This document shows, piece by piece, positions 35,825 through 46,662 of a stretch of DNA of 64,000 bases. The position numbers were made by a program, and so were the translations under genes. Where the stretch lies: contig NZ_AP023243.1 in assembly GCF_016756495.1 (NCBI RefSeq), positions 2,484,501-2,548,500 on the forward strand, read 5' to 3'. This stretch comes from Mesorhizobium sp. 113-3-3. Lineage in GTDB: Bacteria > Pseudomonadota > Alphaproteobacteria > Rhizobiales > Rhizobiaceae. Positions within the stretch are counted from its first letter, which is position 1, and the number at the start of each line of letters is the position of its first letter. A model generated the notes under the pieces. It was not told the DNA's origin and did not search any database. It saw only the letters and a program-made list of their open reading frames with translations.

Positions 35825-36034
35825 CTAGACCGGGGTCCTGCGCCCGTAGGGGATCTTCAGCCACGCCCGCTCATGAAAATAATAGAGCAGCGACTTGGTG
35901 AAGACTTCCGTCACGCCGATGGCCGCCGCCAGCTTGATGCTTCCGGTTATCACAAGCGAGATGATCATCGTGTCGATGGTGCCGGTCATGCGCCAGGAAA
36001 GCGCCTTGGCGAAACTGCGCGAATGGGTATCCAT
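35825..36034 (-). CDS. DUF2061 small membrane protein
   Basis: A 69-residue protein. The N terminus SFAKALSWRMTGTIDTMIISLVITGSIKLA and the segment TEVFTKSLLYYFHERAW are the DUF2061 pattern: a hydrophobic segment and a conserved FHERAW. Function unknown; often next to sulphate or redox genes, but not here. A GGGAGG-like site (complement of cctccc at 36046-36051) precedes the ATG. Confidence 0.85.
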   Translation of the reverse strand: MDTHSRSFAKALSWRMTGTIDTMIISLVITGSIKLAAAIGVTEVFTKSLLYYFHERAWLKIPYGRRTPV

Positions 36035-36164
36035 CGATTTCCTCCCGGTGGCATCAGATGCTTAGCCGACGGGTGGCAAGGGGACAAAGACTAATTTTTC
36101 CGTTCGAGCGGGAATGACGCAAGCTTGTTCCCAAGTTGACGTCGCCCCGGCAAGTCCCTTCTCG

Positions 36165-37829
36165 CTAGCTCGCCTTGAGCCTTGACCCGGTCAACAGGCC
36201 GCGCTCTTCCAGCACCGGGTAGGCCATCGAAGCCAGCAGCGAATTGATCTGCTTCAGGTCGCGGATGGTGTCGAGATGGATAGAACTGGTCTCGACGCTT
36301 TTTGCGGTGCCTTCGCGCAGCCGCAGGAAATGGCTGGCGCTGGTCTCCTTCTCGCGGTCGCGCAACCGGTCCTTCTCCAGCACCAGCTGGCGGGCGGTCT
36401 CGGGGTCGCGCGAGACCAGCACGTTGAAGGCCAGCCGTGCATTGGCCAGCACCGAACTGTGGAAGGCGCACAATTCGCTCCAGCCCTCGTCGGTGAACTC
36501 CAGCCCGCGATCGACCTTCTTCTTTACATGCGCCAGCATGTTGCGCACGATGATGTCGCCGACCTGCTCGAGCTTGACGCAGGCGCCGATCAGTTCCTGG
36601 CAGCGCAGCGCCTCATCTTCGGTCAGCGGGTTCTTGGTGACCTTGGCGAGATAGAGTTTGATCGCCGCATGCTTGCGGTCGACGCGGTCGTCGAGGGCGG
36701 CGAGCGCCTTGATCTTGTCGGCGTCGGCGCTCTCATAGAGCTCGATGATGCGCTTCAGCATGATCTCGACCGTCTCGCAGACCCGTACCACCTCGCGCGT
36801 GGCATTGGCCAGAGCCTGGCTCGGCACATCCAGCGCGCTTTCGTTGAGGGCTGACAGCTCGATGACGTCGAGGGAAGCGGCAGGCTCTGGTTTGGTGCCG
36901 AGTGCCACGATCTTCTCCGACGCGCGGTAGACGAAGCCGGCCAGCGGCAGGCCGGCGAGCAGGATGATGACGTTGAACAGGATATGGGCGTTGACGATCT
37001 GGTCAGCGGCCGTCGCGCCGAGGAAGCCGACATGCGGCCGGACGATCATGAACAGGATCAGCATGACCAGCGAGCCCAGCCCGCGCATCAAGAGATTGCC
37101 GATCGGCACGACGCGCACGGCGGGTCCGGCCGAGCGGGTCAGCATCGGCGCGATGATGGAAGAGCCAAGATTGACGCCGAGGATGAGGACGACGCCGAGT
37201 TCAGGGCTGATCAGGCCGCGGCCGGCCAGCGTCGCCATCAAAAGCACGGCGGCGATGCTCGACTGGAACAGCCAGGTGATCAGCGCCGCCAGGAGATAGG
37301 CGGTGATGGAATCGCTGGAGAAGTAATTGATGATGACCGGCATCAGCTGGCTGTTGCGCAATGGCTCGGATGCCTGGCCGATCATCTCGAGCGACAGGAT
37401 CAAGAGGCCGATGCCGACCAGGATGCGGCCGGTCTGGCGCCAGTCGCGCCGCTCGGTGGCCATGAACATCACCGTGCCGGTGATCAGGCAGAGCGGCACC
37501 AGCAGCGTGAGATCGAAGGTCAAGAGCTTGACCACCAGCGCCGAGCCGATCTCGGCGCCGCGCACGGCCAATTGGCCGGCGGCACCCGAGACGATGCCGG
37601 AACCGGCGAAGGAGCCGACCAAGAGCGTTACGGCGGTCGAGCTCTGCAGGGCGATGGCGAGGCCGGTGCCGGCCAGCACCGCCATGATCGGATTGCGCAT
37701 GGTGGCCCGCAGCCTGTGGCGCAGCACGTCGCCATAGGCGCGCTCGACGCCGGTCTTGACCATGCGGGTGGCAAACAGCATCAGCGCGACGGCGCCGGCC
37801 AGATGCAGAAGGACGACGGAACCGCTCAT
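36165..37829 (-). CDS. Na+/phosphate symporter family protein with PhoU-like C terminus
   Basis: A 554-residue protein. The N-terminal half has inverted-repeat Na/Pi cotransporter motifs, GLAIALQSSTAVTLL and LFQSSIAAVLLM, where QSS is the family hallmark. The C-terminal third (from about residue 330) is a PhoU-like helical bundle (LSALNESALDVPSQAL, ACVKLEQVGDII). This NptA/YjbB-like arrangement couples phosphate movement with PhoU-type control; import or export direction is not known. The start at 37829 gives MSGSVVLLHLAGAVAL, and a signal-like first helix supports it. It stands alone. Confidence 0.9.
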   Translation of the reverse strand: MSGSVVLLHLAGAVALMLFATRMVKTGVERAYGDVLRHRLRATMRNPIMAVLAGTGLAIALQSSTAVTLLVGSFAGSGIVSGAAGQLAVRGAEIGSALVVKLLTFDLTLLVPLCLITGTVMFMATERRDWRQTGRILVGIGLLILSLEMIGQASEPLRNSQLMPVIINYFSSDSITAYLLAALITWLFQSSIAAVLLMATLAGRGLISPELGVVLILGVNLGSSIIAPMLTRSAGPAVRVVPIGNLLMRGLGSLVMLILFMIVRPHVGFLGATAADQIVNAHILFNVIILLAGLPLAGFVYRASEKIVALGTKPEPAASLDVIELSALNESALDVPSQALANATREVVRVCETVEIMLKRIIELYESADADKIKALAALDDRVDRKHAAIKLYLAKVTKNPLTEDEALRCQELIGACVKLEQVGDIIVRNMLAHVKKKVDRGLEFTDEGWSELCAFHSSVLANARLAFNVLVSRDPETARQLVLEKDRLRDREKETSASHFLRLREGTAKSVETSSIHLDTIRDLKQINSLLASMAYPVLEERGLLTGSRLKAS

Positions 37830-38216
37830 TTCGGCGCCTGCATGCGGATAGGGCTCGCGGTGCGGACGGCGCGGCGAACAGGAGGAAAGGCAAGGCTTCG
37901 AATCATGGTCATGGCAACCGTGGATAATAGTCCGAATATTTTAGCCGGGTAATAAAATTTTGTCGATTTCAAGAGGCCGTCGCGGCGCGACAGGCCGTGT
38001 CGGGAAATGAACGGGTACGCAAATGGTTGAAGAGCCGGGCTTTGGCCGTCTGGAGAAAGGCCGCTTTTGCCGGGTGGTCGGCAATTGTCTTTGTGATGAT
38101 GTTCAAATATCGGCACTAAGCAGAAGATTTCATTACACAATTGTAATGCTGGTGTTCAGTTTCAGTTCATCCGCCGGCCGCTATTCCTCGGGCATCGACA
38201 ACCAAGGAGATTTCTC
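37830..38216. other. Intergenic region upstream of the RcnB-like gene
   Basis: 387 bp, partly A/T-rich around 37920-37970. A perfect 7-bp palindrome, cattaca (38131-38137) with tgtaatg (38142-38148), lies about 70 bp before the RcnB-like start and could be an operator. No supported gene. Confidence 0.55.
38131..38148. promoter_or_regulatory. Perfect palindrome upstream of the RcnB-like gene
   Basis: cattaca and tgtaatg separated by caat, centred about 77 bp before the start codon. It is the only symmetric element in this intergenic region. Regulator unknown. Confidence 0.45.
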
Positions 38217-38585
38217 ATGAAGCGCATAGTTCTTTCTGTCCTCGCGGTCTCGATGCTGGCCGCCACCTCACTCACCGGCCAGGCCGCGCCGATGAACGCG
38301 CCGGTCGCGCCGCAGTCGAATTACACCAAGGTCGACTGGCAGAAGCCCGGCCACCAGAAGGATGTGAGGAAGCGCGTCTTCAAGAAGAAGGTCGTCGTGA
38401 AGCGCAGCCACTGGCGCAATGGCCAGAAATATTCCGGCTGGAGGCAGCACCAGCCGATCCGCGACTACGGCCGCTACGGCCTGCATCGTCCCGGCCGCGG
38501 CCAGGAATGGATCCGCGTCGGCAACGACTATGTGCTGGTCAGCGTCTTGTCCGGCATCATCTTTGGCGCGATCGCGGCGCACTAA
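38217..38585 (+). CDS. RcnB-family periplasmic protein
   Basis: A 122-residue secreted protein. Residues 1-23 are a signal peptide (MKRIVLSVLAVSMLAATSL). The mature part is basic, with KKVVVKRSHWRNGQKYSGW and the conserved RPGRGQEWIRVGNDYVLVSVLSGII that defines RcnB-like proteins. In E. coli RcnB acts with a nickel/cobalt exporter; the local genes here do not include one, so only the family is claimed. An AAGGAG site precedes the ATG. Confidence 0.85.
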   Translation: MKRIVLSVLAVSMLAATSLTGQAAPMNAPVAPQSNYTKVDWQKPGHQKDVRKRVFKKKVVVKRSHWRNGQKYSGWRQHQPIRDYGRYGLHRPGRGQEWIRVGNDYVLVSVLSGIIFGAIAAH

Positions 38586-38603
38586 GCTTACAGCGCTGGC
38601 CTA

Positions 38604-38639
38604 AGAAGGAGGGCGGTCCGAAAGGCCGCCTTTCTTTTT
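38604..38639 (+). terminator. Rho-independent terminator after the RcnB-like gene
   Basis: A stem around gggcgg (38611-38616) and ccgcct (38626-38631), with flanking aagaagga and tttctt also able to pair, followed by TTTCTTTTT. It starts about 20 nt after the stop codon. Confidence 0.75.
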
Positions 38640-38724
38640 GCCCTGTGGAAACCGGGTATGGCCTGTATTGGGGGTCGTCGGATTTCGCTGGGATGATTAT
38701 ATGGTGGGGAAACGAGTTCCCTCA

Positions 38725-40662
38725 ATGCGCTTTCCGCCCGCCTTTCTCGACGAGATCCGCGACCGCGTGCCGATTTCACAGGTCATCGGCCAGCGCGTCG
38801 CGTGGGATCGCAAGAAGACCAATACGTCGCGAGGCGACTATTGGGCCTGTTGCCCGTTCCATGGCGAGAAGAGCCCGTCGTTCCATTGCGAGGACAAGAA
38901 GGGACGCTACCACTGTTTCGGCTGCTCGGTCTCGGGCGACCATTTCAAGTTCCTCACCGAACTTGAAGGATTGAGTTTTCCCGAGGCGGTCGAAAAGATC
39001 GCCGACATGGCCGGCGTGCCGATGCCGGTTCGCGACGAACGGGAAGAACGGCGCGAGCAGGAACGCGCCAGCCTGACCGACGTCATGGAGATGGCGACCG
39101 CCTTTTTCCAGGAGCGGCTACAGGGTCCGGAAGGGGCGAAAGCCCGCGCCTATCTCAGGGATCGTGGGCTGACGCCGGCGACGCAGCATTCGTTCCGGCT
39201 GGGCTTTGCGCCCGACAGCCGCAACGCGCTGAAGGAGCATCTTGCCGCGAAAGGCGTGCCGAAGGCCGACATCGAGGCTTGCGGGCTGGTGCGTCATGGC
39301 GACGATATCCCTGTCTCCTATGACTGGTTCCGCGACCGCATCATGTTTCCGATCCCGGATTCGCGCGGCAAGATCATCGCCTTCGGCGGTCGGGCGCTGG
39401 CGCCCGATGCGCTGGCCAAATACATGAACTCGCCCGACACGGAACTCTTCCACAAGGGCAATGTGCTCTACAATTTCGCCCGCGCGCGAAAGGCGCTGGC
39501 CAAGGGCGGCACGGTCATTGCCGTCGAAGGCTACATGGACGTGATCGCGCTGGCGCAGGCCGGCTTTGAAAATGCCGTGGCGCCGCTCGGCACCGCGCTC
39601 ACCGAAAACCAGCTGGAATTGCTGTGGCGCATGGCGCCCGAACCGATGCTGTGTTTCGACGGCGACAAGGCCGGGCTGAAGGCGGCGTGGCGTGCCGCGG
39701 ACCTGGCATTACCCTCGGTGCAGGCCGGCCGCTCGGCGCGCTTCGCGCTGCTGCCGGAAGGCAAGGATCCCGACGACCTGGTCAAAGCCGAGGGGCCGGA
39801 CGCTTTCCGCGCGGTGCTTGCCGATGCGCGGCCGCTGGTCGACCTGTTGTGGATGCGCGAGACTGCTGGCGGTGTCTTTGACACGCCGGAACGGCGGGCG
39901 GAACTGGGAAAGACGCTGCGGGAGTTGACCAGCCGCATCCGCGACGAGAGCACGCGCTATCACTACCAGCAGGAAATGCGCGAGCGGGAAAAGAGCTTCT
40001 TCGGCTCGCAGCGCGATACGCGGCAGGGACGCCAGGACTGGAAACCGGGGCAGCAGGGCAAGGCAGCCGCACCCGGTGGACAATTCGCCAAGCCTGGTGG
40101 TGGTCGCATGGCGATCACCGAAAGCCTCGGCCAGTCGGCGCTGGTCAAGCGCGGCAGCGAAGGCATGTCGGTGCGCGAGGCGACGATCATCGTGGCGCTG
40201 GTCAACCATCCGGCGCTGATCGACGAGAATTTCGCCCATGTCGAATTTCTCGACCTCGCCAATTCCGAGTTGCAGCGGCTGCATGCCGCCATTCTCGACG
40301 CGATGGCGCATGACATGGCCAATGACCGCCATGCCGTGGTGGCGACGATCGAGCGCGCCGGCTGCGCCGAGATCTGGGAGCGCGCCGTCGGCCTGATCCG
40401 GCGGGCGCGGCAATGGCCCGCGCTGGAGACGGCGGCACTCGACGACGCCCGCGACGCTCTGAACCAGGCACTGCACTTGCAGCGCAGCGCGCGCACCTTA
40501 CATAAGGAACTGAAACAGGCGGAAGCGGCGCTCGAAGCAGATCCCTCGGACGAAAACTTCCGCCATCTGATCGAAATTCAGGCGCAATTTCAGGATGTAC
40601 AGGCGACGGAAGCGCTGATCGAAGGATTCGGCGTTTCGTCGGGCAGGGCTGGGCGAGCCTAA
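38725..40662 (+). CDS. dnaG: DNA primase
   Basis: Makes RNA primers at the replication fork. The 645-residue protein opens with the CHC2-type zinc-binding domain (WACCPFHGEKSPSFHCEDKKGRYHCFGCS), then the TOPRIM catalytic domain (IAVEGYMDVIALAQAGFENAVAPLGTALTENQ, and CFDGDKAGLKAAWRAAD), and a helical C-terminal domain that binds DnaB. The start at 38725, MRFPPAFLDEIRDRV, is the usual family start; an ATG at 38701 would add eight residues. rpoD follows in the same direction after 366 bp, the classical macromolecular-synthesis pairing. Confidence 0.96.
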   Translation: MRFPPAFLDEIRDRVPISQVIGQRVAWDRKKTNTSRGDYWACCPFHGEKSPSFHCEDKKGRYHCFGCSVSGDHFKFLTELEGLSFPEAVEKIADMAGVPMPVRDEREERREQERASLTDVMEMATAFFQERLQGPEGAKARAYLRDRGLTPATQHSFRLGFAPDSRNALKEHLAAKGVPKADIEACGLVRHGDDIPVSYDWFRDRIMFPIPDSRGKIIAFGGRALAPDALAKYMNSPDTELFHKGNVLYNFARARKALAKGGTVIAVEGYMDVIALAQAGFENAVAPLGTALTENQLELLWRMAPEPMLCFDGDKAGLKAAWRAADLALPSVQAGRSARFALLPEGKDPDDLVKAEGPDAFRAVLADARPLVDLLWMRETAGGVFDTPERRAELGKTLRELTSRIRDESTRYHYQQEMREREKSFFGSQRDTRQGRQDWKPGQQGKAAAPGGQFAKPGGGRMAITESLGQSALVKRGSEGMSVREATIIVALVNHPALIDENFAHVEFLDLANSELQRLHAAILDAMAHDMANDRHAVVATIERAGCAEIWERAVGLIRRARQWPALETAALDDARDALNQALHLQRSARTLHKELKQAEAALEADPSDENFRHLIEIQAQFQDVQATEALIEGFGVSSGRAGRA

Positions 40663-41028
40663 GTGCAGCTGAGTACAGGAATGAGAGCGTGGCCGGGCTT
40701 CCCAGGGGAGCAAGGCGCGCTAAGTCGGGTAATTGATTCGCTTTTTTCATGCGAATCATGCCAGAGGCGCTTGACCTTCAGACAGAATGGCGGAATCAGG
40801 ACGATTCGAAACGTTAACCCGCACCCGCGCCGACGGGAAATGAGCGATGTGAGGTACTGGTCACTGGACAGGCAGGCCGCCTGCCACAGATATCAGGGTT
40901 AATCTGGACTTAACGATCAATGAAGTTAGTGGCCCGGTGAAGCGCGTTTCAAAACGAGCCTATCCGATTTGACTGGTCCGACAGCTTACGCGGCCCCGAT
41001 GCCCGGCCGCTAGGAGAAGATAAAAATT
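40663..41028. promoter_or_regulatory. dnaG-rpoD intergenic region with GANTC cluster and CtrA box
   Basis: 366 bp that probably hold the rpoD promoter. Four GANTC sites lie within 73 bp (40735-40739, 40753-40757, 40793-40797, 40803-40807). The first two flank a perfect inverted repeat tgattcgc (40734-40741) with gcgaatca (40751-40758). A full CtrA box, TTAA-N7-TTAA followed by C, lies at 40899-40913, about 116 bp before rpoD. A TTGACC at 40771-40776 could be a -35 element. No gene is supported. Confidence 0.75.
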
Positions 41029-43053
<2,025 letters not shown>

Positions 43054-43075
43054 GTTTATCTGCCGCGAAGAATTT

Positions 43076-43099
43076 AGGGCGCCGACTGGCGCCCTTTTT
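43076..43099 (+). terminator. Rho-independent terminator of rpoD
   Basis: Perfect stem agggcgcc (43076-43083) and ggcgccct (43088-43095), loop gact, followed by a TTTTT run. It lies 23 nt after the rpoD stop codon. Confidence 0.9.
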
Positions 43100-43129
43100 C
43101 GTATCAAGCTCGGCGGAAGCCGTGTCGGA

Positions 43130-43149
43130 TTTTCCGGGAATTGCCCTAC
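43130..43149. repeat. Fragment of the interspersed palindromic repeat
   Basis: tttccgggaattgccctac matches the terminal 20 bp of copies A and B with about three differences. It overlaps the TAG stop of the TauD-like gene (43146-43148). Confidence 0.5.
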
Positions 43150-44201
43150 AGCGGCACGTTCAGCCGTGTCCCCTTGACGATGATGCCGCCGCGATCGCCG
43201 ATCTCGATCGAGCCATAACGCTGCCTGAAGCATTCTGGCAGCGGGCGGTCGCCGGGAATTGACAGCCACAGGCGCAGCATATGGCGCCGCCTGTCGGGTT
43301 CGGGCCAATCGTGAAACCCCATGCGGTCGTGTAGCAGGGAATGATTGTAGACGAACTGCATGTCGCCCGCCCGAAGCCGCATCGACAGGTTCAGCTTCGG
43401 ATCATTGGCGAGGTTGTCGAAGAGATCCAGTGCTTCGACATGGGCAACACTCAGCCGCATGGCATCGGCGAAGCGCTGGGCGCTGTCGATGTACTGGCGC
43501 TGGTAGATGCCGGTGAGCAGCCCCGCATGCCAGTTGAGCACCGGGATTTCGAAATAGGGTTTTTGGCCCTCCGGGACCTCACCGCGCCGATCGGTGGCGA
43601 TCGGATCAAACAGCAAACGGACCAGATCGGGCCGGCTTTTGCGCATCTCATTGTAGATCGTCACCGTGCTGACCAACAGGGATTCGCCGCCTTGCATGGC
43701 ATCCCGCAGGCAGAGCAGGCCGACGACATCGGCCGAGTCTGTGTGAAACGTCTGGCGCTCCGCCGTCTGGTAGATGCGTGTCGTGGGGCTCTTGGCGTCC
43801 GCGCCGATGTCGCGGACATGGCCGAGAATATGGCCGTGGGCATTCTGGGAGCGCGCGCTTCCCAGATGCGCGCCAATCCCGCAGAAGATCGTTGCCGCCA
43901 TTTCAGCGGAGTATTTTTCGACCGGCAGGCCGCGCAGCACCTCGAAGCCTATGCCTGCGATCAGTTTTTCGCGCAGGGCGGCAAGATGGCCGGCGAGCCG
44001 AGGCAAGGGGAAATCGGCCTTGGCCAGGCCGCCAATATCGCGCGAGCGGGCGAGAAAGCCGGTTGCCGCCGATTCAAGCTCGATGACGTCCTGCGGATCC
44101 AGCTCGACCAGCCATTGTTCGGGATGTTTCGCCATGTCCGCGCCGGTCCATGCGGCGGGGATTTCGATCCGGTCCGGCGGCAGGTCTTTTGTCTCGTGCA
44201 T
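43146..44201 (-). CDS. TauD/TfdA-family Fe(II)/2-oxoglutarate dioxygenase
   Basis: A 351-residue oxygenase. The metal triad is HTDSADVVG (HxD) and the distal His in DRRRHMLRLWLSIPG, where the Arg also binds 2-oxoglutarate. GMQFVYNH-like DMQFVYNHSLLHDRMGF lies nearby. Family members hydroxylate or cleave small organic acids or sulphonates; the substrate is not readable. The N-terminal 60 residues are longer than in TauD. The stop codon falls in a repeat fragment. It is alone and divergent from a small GYD-domain gene. Confidence 0.88.
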   Translation of the reverse strand: MHETKDLPPDRIEIPAAWTGADMAKHPEQWLVELDPQDVIELESAATGFLARSRDIGGLAKADFPLPRLAGHLAALREKLIAGIGFEVLRGLPVEKYSAEMAATIFCGIGAHLGSARSQNAHGHILGHVRDIGADAKSPTTRIYQTAERQTFHTDSADVVGLLCLRDAMQGGESLLVSTVTIYNEMRKSRPDLVRLLFDPIATDRRGEVPEGQKPYFEIPVLNWHAGLLTGIYQRQYIDSAQRFADAMRLSVAHVEALDLFDNLANDPKLNLSMRLRAGDMQFVYNHSLLHDRMGFHDWPEPDRRRHMLRLWLSIPGDRPLPECFRQRYGSIEIGDRGGIIVKGTRLNVPL

Positions 44202-44439
44202 GAATTTCTCCTGCAGGCCGGATCGGCCCAGGCTGATGGCCGCGACGGAGATTGCCGCAACCAGGCAGATTTTTAAACCGGCTTTCCCTGCCGACGCCTA
44301 TGGGGCACTGGCGCGGTAGCGCTTGCGGGACGTTCGCCGTGGGAGGATAATTTCGCGTCGGATGCATTTTCTGGGCGACAACCCGGATGCCCGCCCCGGC
44401 GAAGCCGCCGTGCTCCGTGGCTCCGGAAGGAGGCGTACC

Positions 44440-44733
44440 ATGACGACCTACATCATGCTGATGAACTGGACCGAGCAGGGCGCGAAGAACGTGCGCGATT
44501 CGCCCAAGCGCCTCGACGCCGCCAGGAAGCAGCTGGGCGAGATGGGAGGATCGTTCAAGGCGTTTTACCTGACCATGGGCGAATACGACATGGTGGCGGT
44601 GGTCGAAGCGCCCGATGATGCGGTGCTGGCGCGTTTCGCGCTGATGCTGGCCGCGAACGGAAACCTCAAGTCACGGACGCTGAAAGCTTTCCCGGAATTC
44701 GCCTACCGCGAGATCATCTCCTCGCTTGGATGA
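44440..44733 (+). CDS. GYD-domain protein
   Basis: A 97-residue protein with the GYD pattern: TYIMLMNWTEQGAKNVRDSPKRLDAARKQL, then GEYDMVAVVEAPDDAV and FPEFAYREI. This ferredoxin-like fold is common and its function is unknown. The ATG follows a strong AAGGAGG. It is followed by a small DUF333-type gene and may share an mRNA with it. Confidence 0.88.
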   Translation: MTTYIMLMNWTEQGAKNVRDSPKRLDAARKQLGEMGGSFKAFYLTMGEYDMVAVVEAPDDAVLARFALMLAANGNLKSRTLKAFPEFAYREIISSLG

Positions 44734-44841
44734 AGCAAGCGACTGGGCTTCTTGAAGGCAGCGGCCAGGTGCCGGCCTGACGGCGCTTTGCCGCAGGACA
44801 GGACGCGTCGCCATGATAGACTGCGGGCAGGGGTGATCGCG

Positions 44842-45105
44842 ATGAAGAAAGTCTCGATACTGGCTGCCAGCCTTGCGTTGATATTGTCGATGCCGTTCGC
44901 CGCCGCCGCGCAAAACCCGGTCGGCTTGGCCAATCCGGCATCCGTCCATTGCGGCGAGGTCGGCGGGCGCACGGTGATCCGCAAAGACCAGGCCGGCAAT
45001 GAATACGGATTCTGCCGGCTGCCCAAGGGGCGCCTGTGTGAGGAGTGGGCGCTGTTTCGCGACAACAAATGCGTCGGGCCAAAGGCGGCCATGCGCGGCA
45101 AATGA
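44842..45105 (+). CDS. DUF333-domain small secreted protein
   Basis: An 87-residue protein. Residues 1-23 are a signal peptide (VSILAASLALILSMPFAAAA). The mature part is the DUF333 pattern, NPASVHCGEVGGRTVIR with GFCRLPKGRLCEEWALF and a final CVG, giving four cysteines that likely form two disulfides. Role unknown; several relatives are annotated as hemolysin-like only by name. The ATG at 44842 follows AGGGGTG. Confidence 0.82.
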   Translation: MKKVSILAASLALILSMPFAAAAQNPVGLANPASVHCGEVGGRTVIRKDQAGNEYGFCRLPKGRLCEEWALFRDNKCVGPKAAMRGK

Positions 45106-45128
45106 CGTGCGCGCTGTCATAGGGTGAG

Positions 45129-46190
45129 ATGATGTCCGAAACACATTCGCATCTTTGGCCGGGCGTGCCGCTCGCCCTTGGCTCGGCCGCTCTGTTCGGC
45201 GCGACGCCGCCGCTTTCCAAGCTGCTGCTCGATGCCGTGAACCCCTTCATGCTGGCCGGATTGCTTTATCTCGGCGCCGGCGTCGGCCTTGCTTTGTATC
45301 GCCTGCTTCGCGGCAAGCAGGCGGCGGCCGGCGAAGCGCAACTGGCCGCCCGGGATATCCCCTGGCTGGCGCTGGCGATCGGCATGGGGGGCATCCTCGC
45401 GCCGGTGTTGTTGATGTTCGGCCTCACCCTCAACACGGCATCCAGTTCGGCGCTGCTGCTCAACCTGGAAGGGCTGGCGACAATGGCGATCGCCTGGCTC
45501 GTCTACCGCGAGAATGTCGACCGGCGGCTGCTTTTTGGCGCCTTCGCCATCCTGGCGGGCGCGGTCCTGTTGTCGTGGGATGGCGGCGGCGTTGCTTTCA
45601 ACCCGGGCGCCTTGCTGGTGGCCGGGGCTTGCCTGGCCTGGGGGCTGGACAACAATTTCACGCGCAGGATTTCGGCCACCGACCCCGTGGTGATCGCCAT
45701 GCTGAAAGGCCTGGTGGCGGGTGCGGCCAATGTCGGATTGGCGCTTGCTGCCGGGGCGTCGTTTCCCGCGACGCCCATTGTCGCGGCCACGGCCGCGGTC
45801 GGCTTCCTCGGCATCGGCGTCAGCCTGGTGATGTTCATCCTGGCGCTGCGCCATCTCGGCACCGCGCGGACAGGCGCCTATTATTCGCTGGCTCCGTTCA
45901 TCGGCGCGCTGCTGGCCATCGTCATGCTGGGCGATGCCGTCACCCTCAAACTGGCGGTCGCGGGACTGCTGATGGGCGTCGGCCTGTGGCTGCATCTGTC
46001 GGAACGCCATGACCATGAACACGACCATGAGGCGCTGGAACATGAGCACAGCCATGTGCATGACGAGCACCACCAGCACGATCATGACGGGCCGGTGAGC
46101 GAGCCGCATTCGCACTGGCACCGGCATGCGCCGATGCGCCACCGGCATCCGCATTATCCGGACCTGCATCATCGGCATAGCCACGGCTGA
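45129..46190 (+). CDS. EamA/DMT-family transporter with histidine-rich C-terminal tail
   Basis: A 353-residue inner-membrane protein. Residues 1-285 are two EamA repeats with about ten helices (WPGVPLALGSAALFGATPPL, LEGLATMAIAWLVYRENV in repeat 1; ALRHLGTARTGAYYSLAPF in repeat 2). The last 64 residues (from LSERHDHEHDHEAL) contain 23 histidines and should lie in the cytoplasm or periplasm as a metal-binding tail. His-rich tails mark metal exporters in several families, so export or sensing of a divalent metal is a reasonable hypothesis; the DMT family itself usually moves metabolites. The start GATGATG at 45129 is chosen as the first ATG. Confidence 0.85.
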   Translation: MMSETHSHLWPGVPLALGSAALFGATPPLSKLLLDAVNPFMLAGLLYLGAGVGLALYRLLRGKQAAAGEAQLAARDIPWLALAIGMGGILAPVLLMFGLTLNTASSSALLLNLEGLATMAIAWLVYRENVDRRLLFGAFAILAGAVLLSWDGGGVAFNPGALLVAGACLAWGLDNNFTRRISATDPVVIAMLKGLVAGAANVGLALAAGASFPATPIVAATAAVGFLGIGVSLVMFILALRHLGTARTGAYYSLAPFIGALLAIVMLGDAVTLKLAVAGLLMGVGLWLHLSERHDHEHDHEALEHEHSHVHDEHHQHDHDGPVSEPHSHWHRHAPMRHRHPHYPDLHHRHSHG

Positions 46191-46203
46191 GCATGCCAGG
46201 AAC

Positions 46204-46596
46204 ATGCTCAAGCAAACACCCAAGCCTGAACTGACGGTCTGGTACAACACGCGTTGCCCGGTCTGCGATGCCGGCATCAGTCGGCAGAAGCGGCGGCTGA
46301 TCGAAGCGGTCAAGGCCGGGCGGATCGAATTTCGCGACATCAATCTGGAGCCGGCGGCACTTGGCCGTTTTGGCGCGTCGCTGGAGGATATACGCCGCCG
46401 GCTGCACGCCACCGACGCGGCCGGCCGGCTGCTGGTCGGCGCCGATGTCGCGATTGCCATATGGCAGGCGACACCCGGCGAGGGGTGGCTGGCAACGCTG
46501 TTCGGCAATCCGGTCGCCTTGCCGCTGACACGCCTTGCCTATGATCGCTTCGCCGATCTGCTCTACGCCTGGAACCGCCGCAAGGGCCGCTGGTAG
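46204..46596 (+). CDS. DCC-family (DUF393) thiol-disulfide protein
   Basis: A 130-residue protein starting with YNTRCPVCDAG, the DCC motif with a CxxC pair typical of this family, followed by KRRLIEAVKAGRIEFRDINLE and a C-terminal RLAYDRFADLLYAWNRR. The fold is thioredoxin-like. The ATG at 46204 lies 11 nt after the stop of the DMT transporter and has no strong ribosome site, which suggests translational coupling. A redox role near a metal-binding exporter is plausible but unproven. Confidence 0.83.
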   Translation: MLKQTPKPELTVWYNTRCPVCDAGISRQKRRLIEAVKAGRIEFRDINLEPAALGRFGASLEDIRRRLHATDAAGRLLVGADVAIAIWQATPGEGWLATLFGNPVALPLTRLAYDRFADLLYAWNRRKGRW

Positions 46597-46662
46597 CGAA
46601 TTCATCCCGATGAACAGAACGTCCCGGACCAGCAGGTCGATCCGGCTGGCGCAACATTCCGA

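Noticed and set aside
36984..37952. A 322-residue plus-strand open frame opposite the Na/Pi symporter gene
   Set aside because: Charged low-complexity translation on the antisense strand of a clear symporter gene.
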